Below are positions 13,217 through 20,228 of a stretch of 41,386 nt of DNA, in pieces. Each line of letters begins with the position of its first letter. The stretch's first letter is position 1. The notes below the pieces were generated by a model, which worked only from the letters and a program-made list of their open reading frames with translations, was not told the DNA's origin and ran no database searches. The translations under genes and the position numbers were made by a program. Where the stretch lies: assembly GCA_964501265.1 (NCBI GenBank), contig CAZCSK010000019.1:1-41386 (forward strand). Reading direction: 5' to 3'. Origin of the DNA: CAZCSK01 sp964501265. Lineage in GTDB: Bacteria > Actinomycetota > CADDZG01 > JAHWKV01.

Positions 13217-13575
13217 GCGCCGTTCAAACGATCGAAACGGTCGCAGTAGCCGATCTGCGCCCGACGAGGGCTAAGGATCTCCCTTGGACTTGGGCGGACG
13301 AAGACCGCAACACTCGCACCCGCCAATGCCTTTGCTGTGGGAAGCCAGGTCATTATCAGGAGATGCTTGAAGCCCACATCGCCGAGCACGGCGTCGACGG
13401 TCTCGGCATTCTCGTTAAGGATGGTTTTGTGGGAGACGGTCATCATCGGGTGGTCGCCGCCATCCGTCTCGGCATTGAACGACTGCCTTTAGAGACAGAA
13501 GAGGAAACACGAGCTAGGTGGGTTACGGACCACGGCTACGTCGACTGGTTGGCCCGAAAGTTCGGTGACCGATGA
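13213..13575 (+). CDS. ParB/sulfiredoxin-fold protein
   Basis: This 120-residue protein contains GFVGDGHHRVVAAIRLG (about 71-87), the phosphate-binding GDGHHR signature of ParB-like nuclease/CTPase domains. An inserted CLCCGKPGHY (39-48) may bind zinc. Single-domain ParB-like proteins in phages can act as nucleases or regulators. The overlap and boundary repeat 2 fix the start. Confidence 0.7.
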   Translation: MSAVQTIETVAVADLRPTRAKDLPWTWADEDRNTRTRQCLCCGKPGHYQEMLEAHIAEHGVDGLGILVKDGFVGDGHHRVVAAIRLGIERLPLETEEETRARWVTDHGYVDWLARKFGDR

Positions 13576-13874
13576 CGAGTAATCCAGTCCAAGCTTTCAT
13601 GGGGGAGACGGTCGATCACCTGATCCCTGAATGCCCATCGCTGGTTCGAAGCAAGGCCCCCGATGTTGGCAGACTCACCGCTGATTTGGTGGACGTAGAC
13701 GGTCCCGACCTTTGTGGTTGGTGTGTTCGAGTATGGAAAGCGAGGCACCGAGAGTCTTGCCTTGATTGCGCTGGGACGGGCAAACGGTGGTCGGACGACG
13801 GTGAGCAAATACGCGCGTGTTTCGTCTGCAACGGCACGGGCCTTATCCCCCTCTCAAACCCTGAAGGTGAGTAA
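13572..13874 (+). CDS. DnaJ-type zinc-finger protein, 100 residues
   Basis: ATGA-coupled start. Three Cys pairs: CGWC about 48-51, CLDCAGTG about 63-70 and CFVCNGTG about 83-90, the last two in the CxxCxGxG style of DnaJ zinc modules. It ends in the boundary repeat tail IPLSNPEGE. Its relative at 11949-12251 has the same module in a different context. Confidence 0.65.
   Translation: MTSNPVQAFMGETVDHLIPECPSLVRSKAPDVGRLTADLVDVDGPDLCGWCVRVWKARHRESCLDCAGTGKRWSDDGEQIRACFVCNGTGLIPLSNPEGE
13841..13874 (+). repeat. Boundary repeat 3
   Basis: CCTTATCCCCCTCTCAAAC plus CCTGAAGGTGAGTAA. It contains the upstream stop and the Shine-Dalgarno sequence for the ATG at 13875. Confidence 0.85.
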
Positions 13875-14198
13875 ATGAAATACGTAGTCGAACTGCACAT
13901 CATCGAAGAATCATCTAAGGGTCGAGCCACCATCCAAAGGTTCGCTGTTAGGACACCTTCGTCGTTCTTCGCTGCGATGGAGATAGCCAATGCCGCATCG
14001 GTCCATGTCGGTGGTGGTGAACTGTCGTTGGCGGAGCCCACCGAAGTCCTGCCGAGTCGGACTGTCACGGTTTCGGCTGGCCCCTATGCGACCGTCCGAG
14101 CCGTCGAAAGGGCGCAACAAGCCTTTGGCCCCGATGTCACGGTACGCGGATTGGTGGATGCCTCGGGACCATTGATTTACGAAGTGGTGTCCAGATGA
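13875..14198 (+). CDS. Hypothetical protein, 107 residues
   Basis: It starts immediately after the previous stop, with GAAGGTGAG from boundary repeat 3 at a good distance. The protein is beta-rich (YVVELHIIEESSKGRATIQRFAV and RTVTVSAGPYATVRAVERA) with an alpha/beta pattern. No cysteines. Not recognised. Confidence 0.65.
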   Translation: MKYVVELHIIEESSKGRATIQRFAVRTPSSFFAAMEIANAASVHVGGGELSLAEPTEVLPSRTVTVSAGPYATVRAVERAQQAFGPDVTVRGLVDASGPLIYEVVSR

Positions 14199-14248
14199 CA
14201 GCGATGAACCCCCTTATCCCCCTCTCAAACTCGGAGACAGAGAAATGA
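14195..14248 (+). CDS. Micro-ORF of 17 residues made mostly of a boundary repeat
   Basis: ATGA overlaps join it to both neighbours. The peptide MTAMNPLIPLSNSETEK is almost wholly the translation of boundary repeat 4. It looks like the remnant of a gene cassette whose body was deleted, leaving only the tail and ribosome-binding site. Confidence 0.4.
   Translation: MTAMNPLIPLSNSETEK
14212..14244 (+). repeat. Boundary repeat 4
   Basis: CCTTATCCCCCTCTCAAAC plus TCGGAGACAGAGAA, directly before the ATG at 14245. The ribosome-binding part differs (GGAGAC) but the upstream half is unchanged. Confidence 0.85.
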
Positions 14249-14397
14249 GCGAACCGATAGTCGTTTATTGGTGCGAGAAGCATCAATGCGCCAGTACCGA
14301 CCCAAAGTGGTGTGTGATATCGGTCCATCCGATCGAACCCGGCGAGACGGTGCTAATGAAGATGCTTCTTGTGCCCGCTCCTGTGGGGGATAACTAG
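14245..14397 (+). CDS. Hypothetical protein, 50 residues
   Basis: The start overlaps the micro-ORF stop (ATGA), with GGAGACAGAG upstream. C10, H13, C15 and C23 could bind one metal (YWCEKHQC...WC). The last base of its stop begins the next GTG. Not recognised. Confidence 0.6.
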   Translation: MSEPIVVYWCEKHQCASTDPKWCVISVHPIEPGETVLMKMLLVPAPVGDN

Positions 14398-14675
14398 TGG
14401 CGCTCCGAATTCGTGCAGACGGTCGGGTTCTGTGTGCTGCGATGCATGAGGCAGAGCCCGGCGATACCTACATCGATGACCAACTGGCCTATTCGTTGTC
14501 TGCCGAACATCGGGTCTTGGGAACCGAACCGATGGACCTCCCCGGTGGTGGTGGTCACGCCTCACACGGTCAGTGGTGGTGGATGGGCAACGTTCCCGAC
14601 GGAGTACAGATCGACCCTTTCTACCTTATCCCCCTCTCAGCCCCAAAGCCCGAAAGAGAAGGGAGCAGCGAGTGA
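14397..14675 (+). CDS. Hypothetical protein, 92 residues
   Basis: GTG start on the last base of the previous stop. The protein contains RIRADGRVLCAAMHEAEPGDTYIDDQLAYSLS and a Gly-rich GGGGHASHGQWWWMG turn. This resembles small phage proteins with an IDD...Y pattern and no known role. It ends within boundary repeat 5 (LIPLSAPKPE). Confidence 0.65.
   Translation: MALRIRADGRVLCAAMHEAEPGDTYIDDQLAYSLSAEHRVLGTEPMDLPGGGGHASHGQWWWMGNVPDGVQIDPFYLIPLSAPKPEREGSSE
14624..14640 (+). repeat. Boundary repeat 5 (partial)
   Basis: CCTTATCCCCCTCTCAG keeps the upstream half of the repeat. The ribosome-binding half is replaced by other sequence (AAAGAGAAGGGAG) that still provides a Shine-Dalgarno for the GTG at 14672. 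Confidence 0.75.
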
Positions 14676-15028
14676 GTCAAGTGGACAGAGATTTAGAAGC
14701 GCAGATTATCAATGAGTCGATCGACTATCTCCAGAACAGGTTTGAACTGCTCCTCAATTTCGATGACATCACGCCTTGGTCCCACGTCATGGTTGCTGCG
14801 GAGGATCGGGCTGATTCACTGCGGGAGTCTTCTGACATCATCCTGATCCGCCGTGACGCCGATGGGAACTGGCCGAAGAAGGTCCGGCAAACCGTCGCAT
14901 CTGCCATAGGTCAAGCCGCTTCTACTGAACGGAGAGGTGAGCTGACCCCTGAGGTTTTCGTGGCGATACAAACCCGACTGCTAAACGAACTGGCTGCCTT
15001 AGCTGAATCTCTTAAGGGGGAGGAATGA
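14672..15028 (+). CDS. Hypothetical helical protein, 118 residues
   Basis: GTG start in a GTGA overlap. The protein is helical and charged (VDRDLEAQIINESIDYLQNRFELLL...LTPEVFVAIQTRLLNELAALAESLKGEE). There are no cysteines, in contrast to its neighbours. Not recognised. Confidence 0.65.
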   Translation: MSQVDRDLEAQIINESIDYLQNRFELLLNFDDITPWSHVMVAAEDRADSLRESSDIILIRRDADGNWPKKVRQTVASAIGQAASTERRGELTPEVFVAIQTRLLNELAALAESLKGEE

Positions 15029-15435
15029 GGGACACACTCGAATATCGCGACGTGCTGACGGTCATGGAGTGTGGAGAGTGCGGCATCAGCTTCGCTGTTC
15101 CAGAGCGGTGGCGACAAGAGCGGGAAGACACCGGGAAGGGTTGGTACTGCCCCAACGGTCACTCCCGGGTCTACCGCGAGTCAACCGTCCAGAAGCTCGA
15201 AAAGCAGGTAGAGCGGGAACGCGCGGCAAGGGTCGCTGCTCAGGACCAGGCCACAGCCGCGGAGCGGTCGGTAGCGGCGATCAAGGGCGAGCTGACCAAA
15301 GTCAAGAACCGGATCGCCAACGGTGTGTGCCCGGAATGTCACCGCCAGTTCCAGAACGTCTCCCGGCATATGGAATCGAAGCATCCCACCCTCCCCAAAG
15401 GGCTTGCTCCTTTGCTGTCCAAGCTGGAAGCCTGA
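15025..15435 (+). CDS. Zinc-finger protein with coiled coil and C2H2 motif
   Basis: 136 residues, ATGA-coupled. The N-terminal CGEC...CPNGH suggests a zinc ribbon (about 16-48). Residues 52-95 form a coiled coil. The C-terminus has C-P-E-C-x9-H-x4-H (about 102-120), a C2H2 finger. The architecture (metal site, long helix, DNA-binding finger) suggests a dimeric DNA-binding protein. Confidence 0.65.
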   Translation: MRDTLEYRDVLTVMECGECGISFAVPERWRQEREDTGKGWYCPNGHSRVYRESTVQKLEKQVERERAARVAAQDQATAAERSVAAIKGELTKVKNRIANGVCPECHRQFQNVSRHMESKHPTLPKGLAPLLSKLEA

Positions 15436-15816
15436 ATGACGTTGCAAGCCACCGATGATTGGAGGGCTAAAGCCGCCTGTTTAGGTGAGGTAGAGCTGAT
15501 GTTCGACTCGGCCCGTTCAGAGGAGGCTCTGGGGCTCTGTGAGAGCTGTGTAGTGCTCGAACAGTGCAAGACGTGGGCCAGCACCGAACCTCTCATCCCT
15601 TATGCCATGATCGGAGTGGTGGCCGGCCGCCGCTACGTCAACAAGAAGGGCAGACGGAAACGGGGAAGCACACTCGATTGGCGGCCCTGTTCATGGTGTA
15701 CGGAAACGTTCTTCCCGACCCATGGAGGTTTGAGGTTTTGCAGCCGGGAATGCCGCCTACGGAAGGAACGGTTCCAAGCCGACCAGCGGCGGATTCGGTT
15801 CCGGAGCCCGGCGTGA
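15436..15816 (+). CDS. WhiB-family [4Fe-4S] regulator with extra zinc finger
   Basis: This 126-residue protein carries the WhiB cysteine set: C15 in WRAKAAC, then C35-x2-C38-x5-C44, followed by the turn GVVAG (about 60-64) and basic residues. WhiB proteins bind an iron-sulfur cluster and usually control transcription by contacting the main sigma factor. A C-terminal CSWC...CSREC module (about 80-108) looks like an added zinc finger. This gene points to an actinobacterial host. It may redirect the host polymerase. Confidence 0.8.
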   Translation: MTLQATDDWRAKAACLGEVELMFDSARSEEALGLCESCVVLEQCKTWASTEPLIPYAMIGVVAGRRYVNKKGRRKRGSTLDWRPCSWCTETFFPTHGGLRFCSRECRLRKERFQADQRRIRFRSPA

Positions 15817-16325
15817 AGACCCGTCTACTGCATCCGTCGTTCTTCACCGACAACAAGGTGGCCGCCCTCTCACCGAACGCCAAGGTGCTGCTGCTGGGGC
15901 TGTGGTTGCGTTGTGACGATTACGGCCGGGCGCTCTACCTCCCCAAGCTGATCGCCGGGGAAGTGTTCCCACTCGAACAGGTCGACATCGAAAGCCTCCT
16001 CAACGAGGTCATCGGAGGTCAGTTCATCGAGGTTTACGAGGTTGCCGAACAGATGTTCTATCAGGTGCCGTCTTGGGAGCGTTGGCAGAAGCCGAAATAT
16101 CAGGGCAAGACGACGATTCCCGCACCACCAACGGGATTGGACGTCATTGGGGAAACTTATTCCAACGATGGCGAAGGATTGGCACCTGTTGATAAAGATT
16201 CTCCCCCTGTATTTGTATTTGAATCTGAATTGTTATCTATATCTGAATCTGAAGCGTCAGCTCAACCACCCCGGGAGAAAATCCTCCGAACTTGGCCATG
16301 GAAATCGGGGTTCTCTGATGGCTGA
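15813..16325 (+). CDS. Phage replication-initiator/replisome-organizer-like protein
   Basis: The N-terminal domain of this 170-residue protein (FFTDNKVAALSPNAKVLLLGLWLRCDDYGR...LIAGEVFPLEQVDIESLLNEV...FYQVPSWERWQ) is typical of phage replisome organizers, with a winged-helix DNA-binding fold. The C-terminal part is short and Ser/Glu-rich, with no helicase-loader domain. The gene body contains an AT-rich tract with direct repeats (16186-16253). GTG start in a GTGA overlap. Confidence 0.65.
   Translation: MKTRLLHPSFFTDNKVAALSPNAKVLLLGLWLRCDDYGRALYLPKLIAGEVFPLEQVDIESLLNEVIGGQFIEVYEVAEQMFYQVPSWERWQKPKYQGKTTIPAPPTGLDVIGETYSNDGEGLAPVDKDSPPVFVFESELLSISESEASAQPPREKILRTWPWKSGFSDG
16186..16253. other. 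AT-rich tract with short direct repeats, candidate replication origin
   Basis: GAATCTGAA occurs at 16221-16229 and 16245-16253. ATCTGAA occurs three times (16223, 16241, 16247), and GTATTT twice in tandem (16209-16220). The tract is strongly AT-rich in an otherwise GC-rich sequence. It lies inside the initiator-like gene, as the lambda origin lies inside gene O. Confidence 0.5.
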
Positions 16326-16911
16326 GAAGACCTGCGACTTCGAGACCTGCAAGAACACCACCCACCGAGGTGAGAAGTTCTGCTCGCTCCACAACCACAT
16401 CCTGGCGCTGCAACAGGAGATGGCCCGAATCCGAACCCTCATCCCCGTCGATCTCCGAATGCTCAAAGCCTCGATCGGCCCCGAGCTCGAGAACCTCCTC
16501 TCAGCCCTGGCCCGCCTGGTGGTGTGTGCCGACCCACTCCGAGCCTCAGCCTTCGGAGGCGGAAGCCCGACCGCTCGACTGCCCGACCGATGGACCGGCC
16601 AAAGCCAACTCGACGAGAGAGGCGACAACATCGTCACCCATCGAGGCGCAGCCTCCACCGCTTATTCCCGCCAGACCCTCATCCCCCGCTACAAGGACAA
16701 GCTCCAGACCATGGCCGATGACATCATCGATGCCCTCAATCCCAATGAGAACCCAAGGCCCAGGGTGGAAAAGCCGAGATGTGGGGTCCGCGAATGCAAG
16801 CGCTATGACAGGCGCCAAGACGTTGACAGCCTCTTCTGTGGCAAGTGTGGAACCCCCTTCAGCATTGATTCTGAACCGAACTCGTCGGAATCTCCCCGGA
16901 TTAGGGTTTGA
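16318..16911 (+). CDS. Protein with two zinc-binding modules, 197 residues
   Basis: It overlaps the initiator-like gene by eight bases. The N-terminus has CDFETC...FCSLH (6-25) and the C-terminus CGVREC...CGKC (about 157-182), two probable zinc modules separated by a helical middle. Its position suggests a replication or DNA-binding accessory. The conserved family is not clear to me. Confidence 0.6.
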   Translation: MAEKTCDFETCKNTTHRGEKFCSLHNHILALQQEMARIRTLIPVDLRMLKASIGPELENLLSALARLVVCADPLRASAFGGGSPTARLPDRWTGQSQLDERGDNIVTHRGAASTAYSRQTLIPRYKDKLQTMADDIIDALNPNENPRPRVEKPRCGVRECKRYDRRQDVDSLFCGKCGTPFSIDSEPNSSESPRIRV

Positions 16912-16915
16912 GGGC

Positions 16916-17314
16916 ATGACCGACTTCCCCACCTGGTTCAGACGGCGCGAACACACCATTCGCCGTCAGGGCTTCGGGGCCATTGAGTCTGACCCCCAGT
17001 TCTTGTTTGAGAAAGACGGCGGGCCAGAAGGCATGACAGCCGATCTTTACCTGGCCCGGCTGATAGGCCCGAACGACGAGATCGTGGATGACACCATGAG
17101 TCTCCCCTCAGCCCTTCAGCACTTCAAGGTACCCCGCCGATTGAATGCTTCCGCTCTACACGGAGACGAAGCGACCATCCCCTTGATGCCAGTCGACCTT
17201 TACGAACTCCAATCCAGTTACGCAATCATGCACTTCTCGCCTGAGTTGGGATTCGAGGGGAAGCCTGTCACGGTGTTGTTCCTCCGGTATCGACGTCATC
17301 TCGATTACCGATGA
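16916..17314 (+). CDS. Hypothetical protein, last gene of the early operon, 132 residues
   Basis: It begins four bases after the previous stop. Mixed alpha/beta, starting with a basic N-terminus (TWFRRREHTIRRQGF). No clear motif. It is followed by 129 bases without a gene that hold a promoter, so it probably ends the early transcript unit. Confidence 0.65.
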   Translation: MTDFPTWFRRREHTIRRQGFGAIESDPQFLFEKDGGPEGMTADLYLARLIGPNDEIVDDTMSLPSALQHFKVPRRLNASALHGDEATIPLMPVDLYELQSSYAIMHFSPELGFEGKPVTVLFLRYRRHLDYR

Positions 17315-17347
17315 GCCCAATCTCTGACGGCAACAAGCTCTAGGTGA

Positions 17348-17376
17348 TTGCACTACTTACATGGATGTAGTTAGAT
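17348..17376 (+). promoter_or_regulatory. Candidate late promoter
   Basis: TTGCAC (17348-17353), a 17-base spacer and TTAGAT (17371-17376). An imperfect inverted repeat TACAT-GG-ATGTA lies in the spacer and could be a regulator site. It lies in the first real gap after the early operon and before a gene with a consensus ribosome-binding site. Confidence 0.45.
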
Positions 17377-17443
17377 ACCCCTCATTACGTTCGCCAGAGG
17401 TGTCTCCCCGGTTAGGGTCGAGACCATGCCAGGAGGTTCCCCG

Positions 17444-17713
17444 ATGACCGTCTACCTCGTGATGCAAACCCCTTGGGACAAGAAGGCTGAGATCGGTGGG
17501 GTCTTCACCACGGCTGAAGCCGCCCATGCTGCGATCGATCAACGGGATCCAGCCCACTCAAGCTATGCCGTCACCGTCATCCCGGTCGACCAGCTCTTCC
17601 CCGAAGATGGCGGCGTTTGGGCAGAGTCCTACTGGTACAACCCCGGCCGAGGCCGGGAAGAGATACCTCAAGAGGTGTGGGATTCACTAGCCGAAGCAAG
17701 TGCCAAGAGCTAA
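17444..17713 (+). CDS. Hypothetical protein, first late gene, 89 residues
   Basis: I chose the ATG at 17444 because a perfect AGGAGG lies seven bases upstream; the in-frame ATG at 17426 would place that sequence inside the gene. The product (VYLVMQTPWDKKAEIGGVFTTAEAAHAAIDQ...) looks like a small phage alpha/beta protein with an EAA helix and no known role. It overlaps the HNH gene. Confidence 0.7.
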   Translation: MTVYLVMQTPWDKKAEIGGVFTTAEAAHAAIDQRDPAHSSYAVTVIPVDQLFPEDGGVWAESYWYNPGRGREEIPQEVWDSLAEASAKS

Positions 17714-17993
17714 CAGACCTTGCCTCACCTGTGGAACTCCATCCCCAGGCTCCTACTGCCCGATCCATCAACGCAACAGCAACCTGGCAAGAGACCAACT
17801 CGAAACCATCGCGCAACGTGACGGCTGGACCTGCCAACTCTGCCATGAGCCAGTAACCCACAGAGGCCGAGACGCCAAAGCCGCAACCCTGGACCACATC
17901 GACATGAACCCCCAGAACGACACAGAAGCCAACCTCCGCCTCGCCCACAACGCGTGCAATGTCGCCCGACAGCAAGCCGGATGGGCCGTATAA
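17700..17993 (+). CDS. HNH endonuclease
   Basis: This 97-residue protein has paired zinc cysteines (CLTC 8-11, CQLC 45-48), then LDHIDMNPQNDTEANLRLAHNACN (about 64-87), a clear HNH core (DH...N...N...C). HNH nucleases encoded beside the terminase genes are often needed for cleavage at cos during packaging, which fits the gap that follows. GTG start overlapping the previous gene by 14 bases. Confidence 0.85.
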   Translation: MPRANRPCLTCGTPSPGSYCPIHQRNSNLARDQLETIAQRDGWTCQLCHEPVTHRGRDAKAATLDHIDMNPQNDTEANLRLAHNACNVARQQAGWAV

Positions 17994-18035
17994 CGCCTGC
18001 TAGCCCCCATAGGGGGGTCAAAATCTCAACAGGCG
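17994..18035. other. Nested inverted repeat, candidate cos/packaging site
   Basis: CGCCTG (17994-17999) pairs with CAGGCG (18030-18035). Inside is CCCCC-ATA-GGGGG (18004-18016). It lies in the 131-base gap between the HNH nuclease and the small terminase subunit, the usual place for cos in HNH-encoding siphophages. A terminator is a weaker alternative, as there is no T run. Confidence 0.5.
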
Positions 18036-18124
18036 AAGCCCGGGTCTGATGAAGCCCATCGTTCTCGCAATGTCCACGGATTCCAGCCTCGCAAATTGGC
18101 TGAACCCGTTTCTGGGAGGTCCGA

Positions 18125-18589
18125 ATGCCTGGTCCTGCCCCTCAGTCGTTGCGGGTCCGTCCGAATGTTCCGACCCGGGGCGACTGGGTGACGTTGCCGG
18201 CCGCGAAGTTCACGGGCGTCCAACCGGAGTTGAAGGGTTTGGATCTCGAGGGCCCGCTCGGCGCCAACGCAAAGAAGGCTTGGGAATGGTGGTGGGGTTC
18301 GCCGATGGCGCATCAGTGGACCGAGGCTGAATGGCCGATGCTGAAGCGGATGTTGCTGCTGACCGAGCTGATCAACCGGTCGACTCGCCGGTCTATTACC
18401 GCCGGGTTGGCTCCGTTGTTGTCCGAGCTTCGCCAGTTGGAAGACCGGCTGGGCATTTCGGAGAAGGGCCGGCGGGATTTGCGTTGGCTGCTTCCCGATC
18501 CGAACGGGGAAGAGGAACCCAAGGTTCGCCGGCGGAAGGCTTCCAGCTCGGAGATGAGGAAACGGTTGACGGTTGTCGATGGAGGCTGA
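18125..18589 (+). CDS. terS: Terminase small subunit
   Basis: This 154-residue protein lies directly before the large terminase, which it overlaps by 11 bases. It resembles the actinophage-type small subunit: NAKKAWEWWWGSPMAHQWTEAEWPMLKRMLLLTELI (about 48-83), then a helix and a basic, low-complexity C-terminus. It should recognise the packaging site and recruit the motor. The ribosome-binding site GGGAGG lies upstream. Confidence 0.8.
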   Translation: MPGPAPQSLRVRPNVPTRGDWVTLPAAKFTGVQPELKGLDLEGPLGANAKKAWEWWWGSPMAHQWTEAEWPMLKRMLLLTELINRSTRRSITAGLAPLLSELRQLEDRLGISEKGRRDLRWLLPDPNGEEEPKVRRRKASSSEMRKRLTVVDGG

Positions 18590-20219
18590 ACTTCCCAAGG
18601 TGACTTTGGGTTGGCAGGTTGCCCATTGGGTCGAAACGTTGCTTTGCCACGGCCCTGGCGATGTCGAGGGTGAACCGATCACGTTGGACCAGGACTTCCT
18701 AGAAGCTCTCGTCCGGTCCTACAGCCTCGACGCGAAGGCGGGTCGTCGGAAGATCCGCCGTTACATCCTCTCCAGGCCGAAGGGCCGTGCCAAGTCTGAG
18801 TTTGCCGGAATGGTCGGCTGTGCCGAAGCTCTTGGTCCGGTCCGCTTCGACCATTGGGCGGTCCGTGGGGAAACGTCCTGGTGGGGTTATGAATATGAGA
18901 AGGGTGAACCCGTCGGAAAACCGGTGGTCAGACCGTTCATCCGTTGCCTCGCCACCGAGGAACTCCAATCGGGCAACACCTACGACAACGTCAACTTCAT
19001 GCTCACCTCGGAGCGGGCGCCGATCTCGACCGAGGTGCCAGGGATTGATGCCGGGATGACTCGCACCTTCCTCCCGAAAGGTGGGGAGATCCGTCCGTCG
19101 AGCGCATCGAACGCGGCGAAGGACGGCGGCAAGGAAACGTTCACCGTCTTCGACGAATCCCACCTTTACGTCCTCCCCGAACTGAAAGCCATGGCCGCCA
19201 CGGTGCGGAGAAACTGCACGAAGCGGAACGGCTGGTCATTAGAAACGACCACCATGTTCGAACTGGGCGCCGGTTCCACCGCTGAGGAAACTTTCAAAGC
19301 GTGGGAAGAGGGGAAGCTCAAACGGGCCGACGTCATCTTCGACCACCATGAGGGTCCCGACCCTGACAGTTTCGACTACGACGACGACGATCAGCTACTC
19401 ACCGCCCTGCAAGAGGCTTACGCCCCGGCGACGTGGCCCGACTTCCAAGCCCGTATTGCTGAGATCCGGGACCCGACCACATCGAAAGCCGACTCGGTCC
19501 GTTTCTTCCTTAACCGTTCCCACTCTGCCGCTTCTGATGTGACTCCCGCCGAGGTGTGGGCCAAGTTGAAAATCGACGCCCAACTCCAACCGGGCGACGT
19601 TTGCACTGCAGGGTTCGACGGGTCGGAACGGTGGGACTCGACCGGCATCGTTATCGTCCGCGCCTCTGACGGGCTCACCGTCCCATGGGCCCTGTTCGAA
19701 AGGCCCGCCGGTGTGAAGACATGGGAAGTACCCCGCGCCCAAGTCCTCGCCAAAGTCGATGAGATGTTCGAAACCTACCGTATCGCCCGTATGTATTTCG
19801 ACCCGAGATATTGGGAATCCGACGGCGACGGATGGGCTGAGAAGCATGGCGATAAGGTCGTGTTGGAAGTCCCCAACTCTGACAGCCGCCGGGCCAAAGC
19901 ATCAGACCGGTGGGAAGCCCTTGTCAACGCTTCGATCCAACGGATCGCCGCCGGTGAACCGCCAGGGTCGACTTCGTCGCTTTGCCACAACGGGGACCTC
20001 GACTTGGCCCGCCATCTGGGCAACGCCACCCGGGTCCGTCTCGGTGGCCGAGCCGGGAAAGACGGCGCTTGGCGGCCGGGTAAGAAAGCGGCCAGCCGCA
20101 AAATCGACCTGGTCGACGCTGCCCTCCTGGCGCATGAAGCCCGCGGTGATGCCATCGCATCCGGCGACTTGGCCGACGGGCCTTCGGTCTACGAAGACCG
20201 TGGCGTCCTGCTCGTTTAG
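18579..20219 (+). CDS. terL: Terminase large subunit
   Basis: This 546-residue DNA-packaging motor has an ATPase domain with a Walker A-like SRPKGRAKSE (65-74) and Walker B FTVFDESH (188-195). The nuclease domain has acidic residues D347 (GFDGSERWDSTG), D408 (YFDPRYW) and D513 (KIDLVDAALLA). Full length and intact. I start at ATG 18579 rather than the TTG two codons before. It acts at the portal to pump and cut DNA. Confidence 0.93.
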   Translation: MEAELPKVTLGWQVAHWVETLLCHGPGDVEGEPITLDQDFLEALVRSYSLDAKAGRRKIRRYILSRPKGRAKSEFAGMVGCAEALGPVRFDHWAVRGETSWWGYEYEKGEPVGKPVVRPFIRCLATEELQSGNTYDNVNFMLTSERAPISTEVPGIDAGMTRTFLPKGGEIRPSSASNAAKDGGKETFTVFDESHLYVLPELKAMAATVRRNCTKRNGWSLETTTMFELGAGSTAEETFKAWEEGKLKRADVIFDHHEGPDPDSFDYDDDDQLLTALQEAYAPATWPDFQARIAEIRDPTTSKADSVRFFLNRSHSAASDVTPAEVWAKLKIDAQLQPGDVCTAGFDGSERWDSTGIVIVRASDGLTVPWALFERPAGVKTWEVPRAQVLAKVDEMFETYRIARMYFDPRYWESDGDGWAEKHGDKVVLEVPNSDSRRAKASDRWEALVNASIQRIAAGEPPGSTSSLCHNGDLDLARHLGNATRVRLGGRAGKDGAWRPGKKAASRKIDLVDAALLAHEARGDAIASGDLADGPSVYEDRGVLLV

Positions 20220-20228
20220 GAGGTTGCC

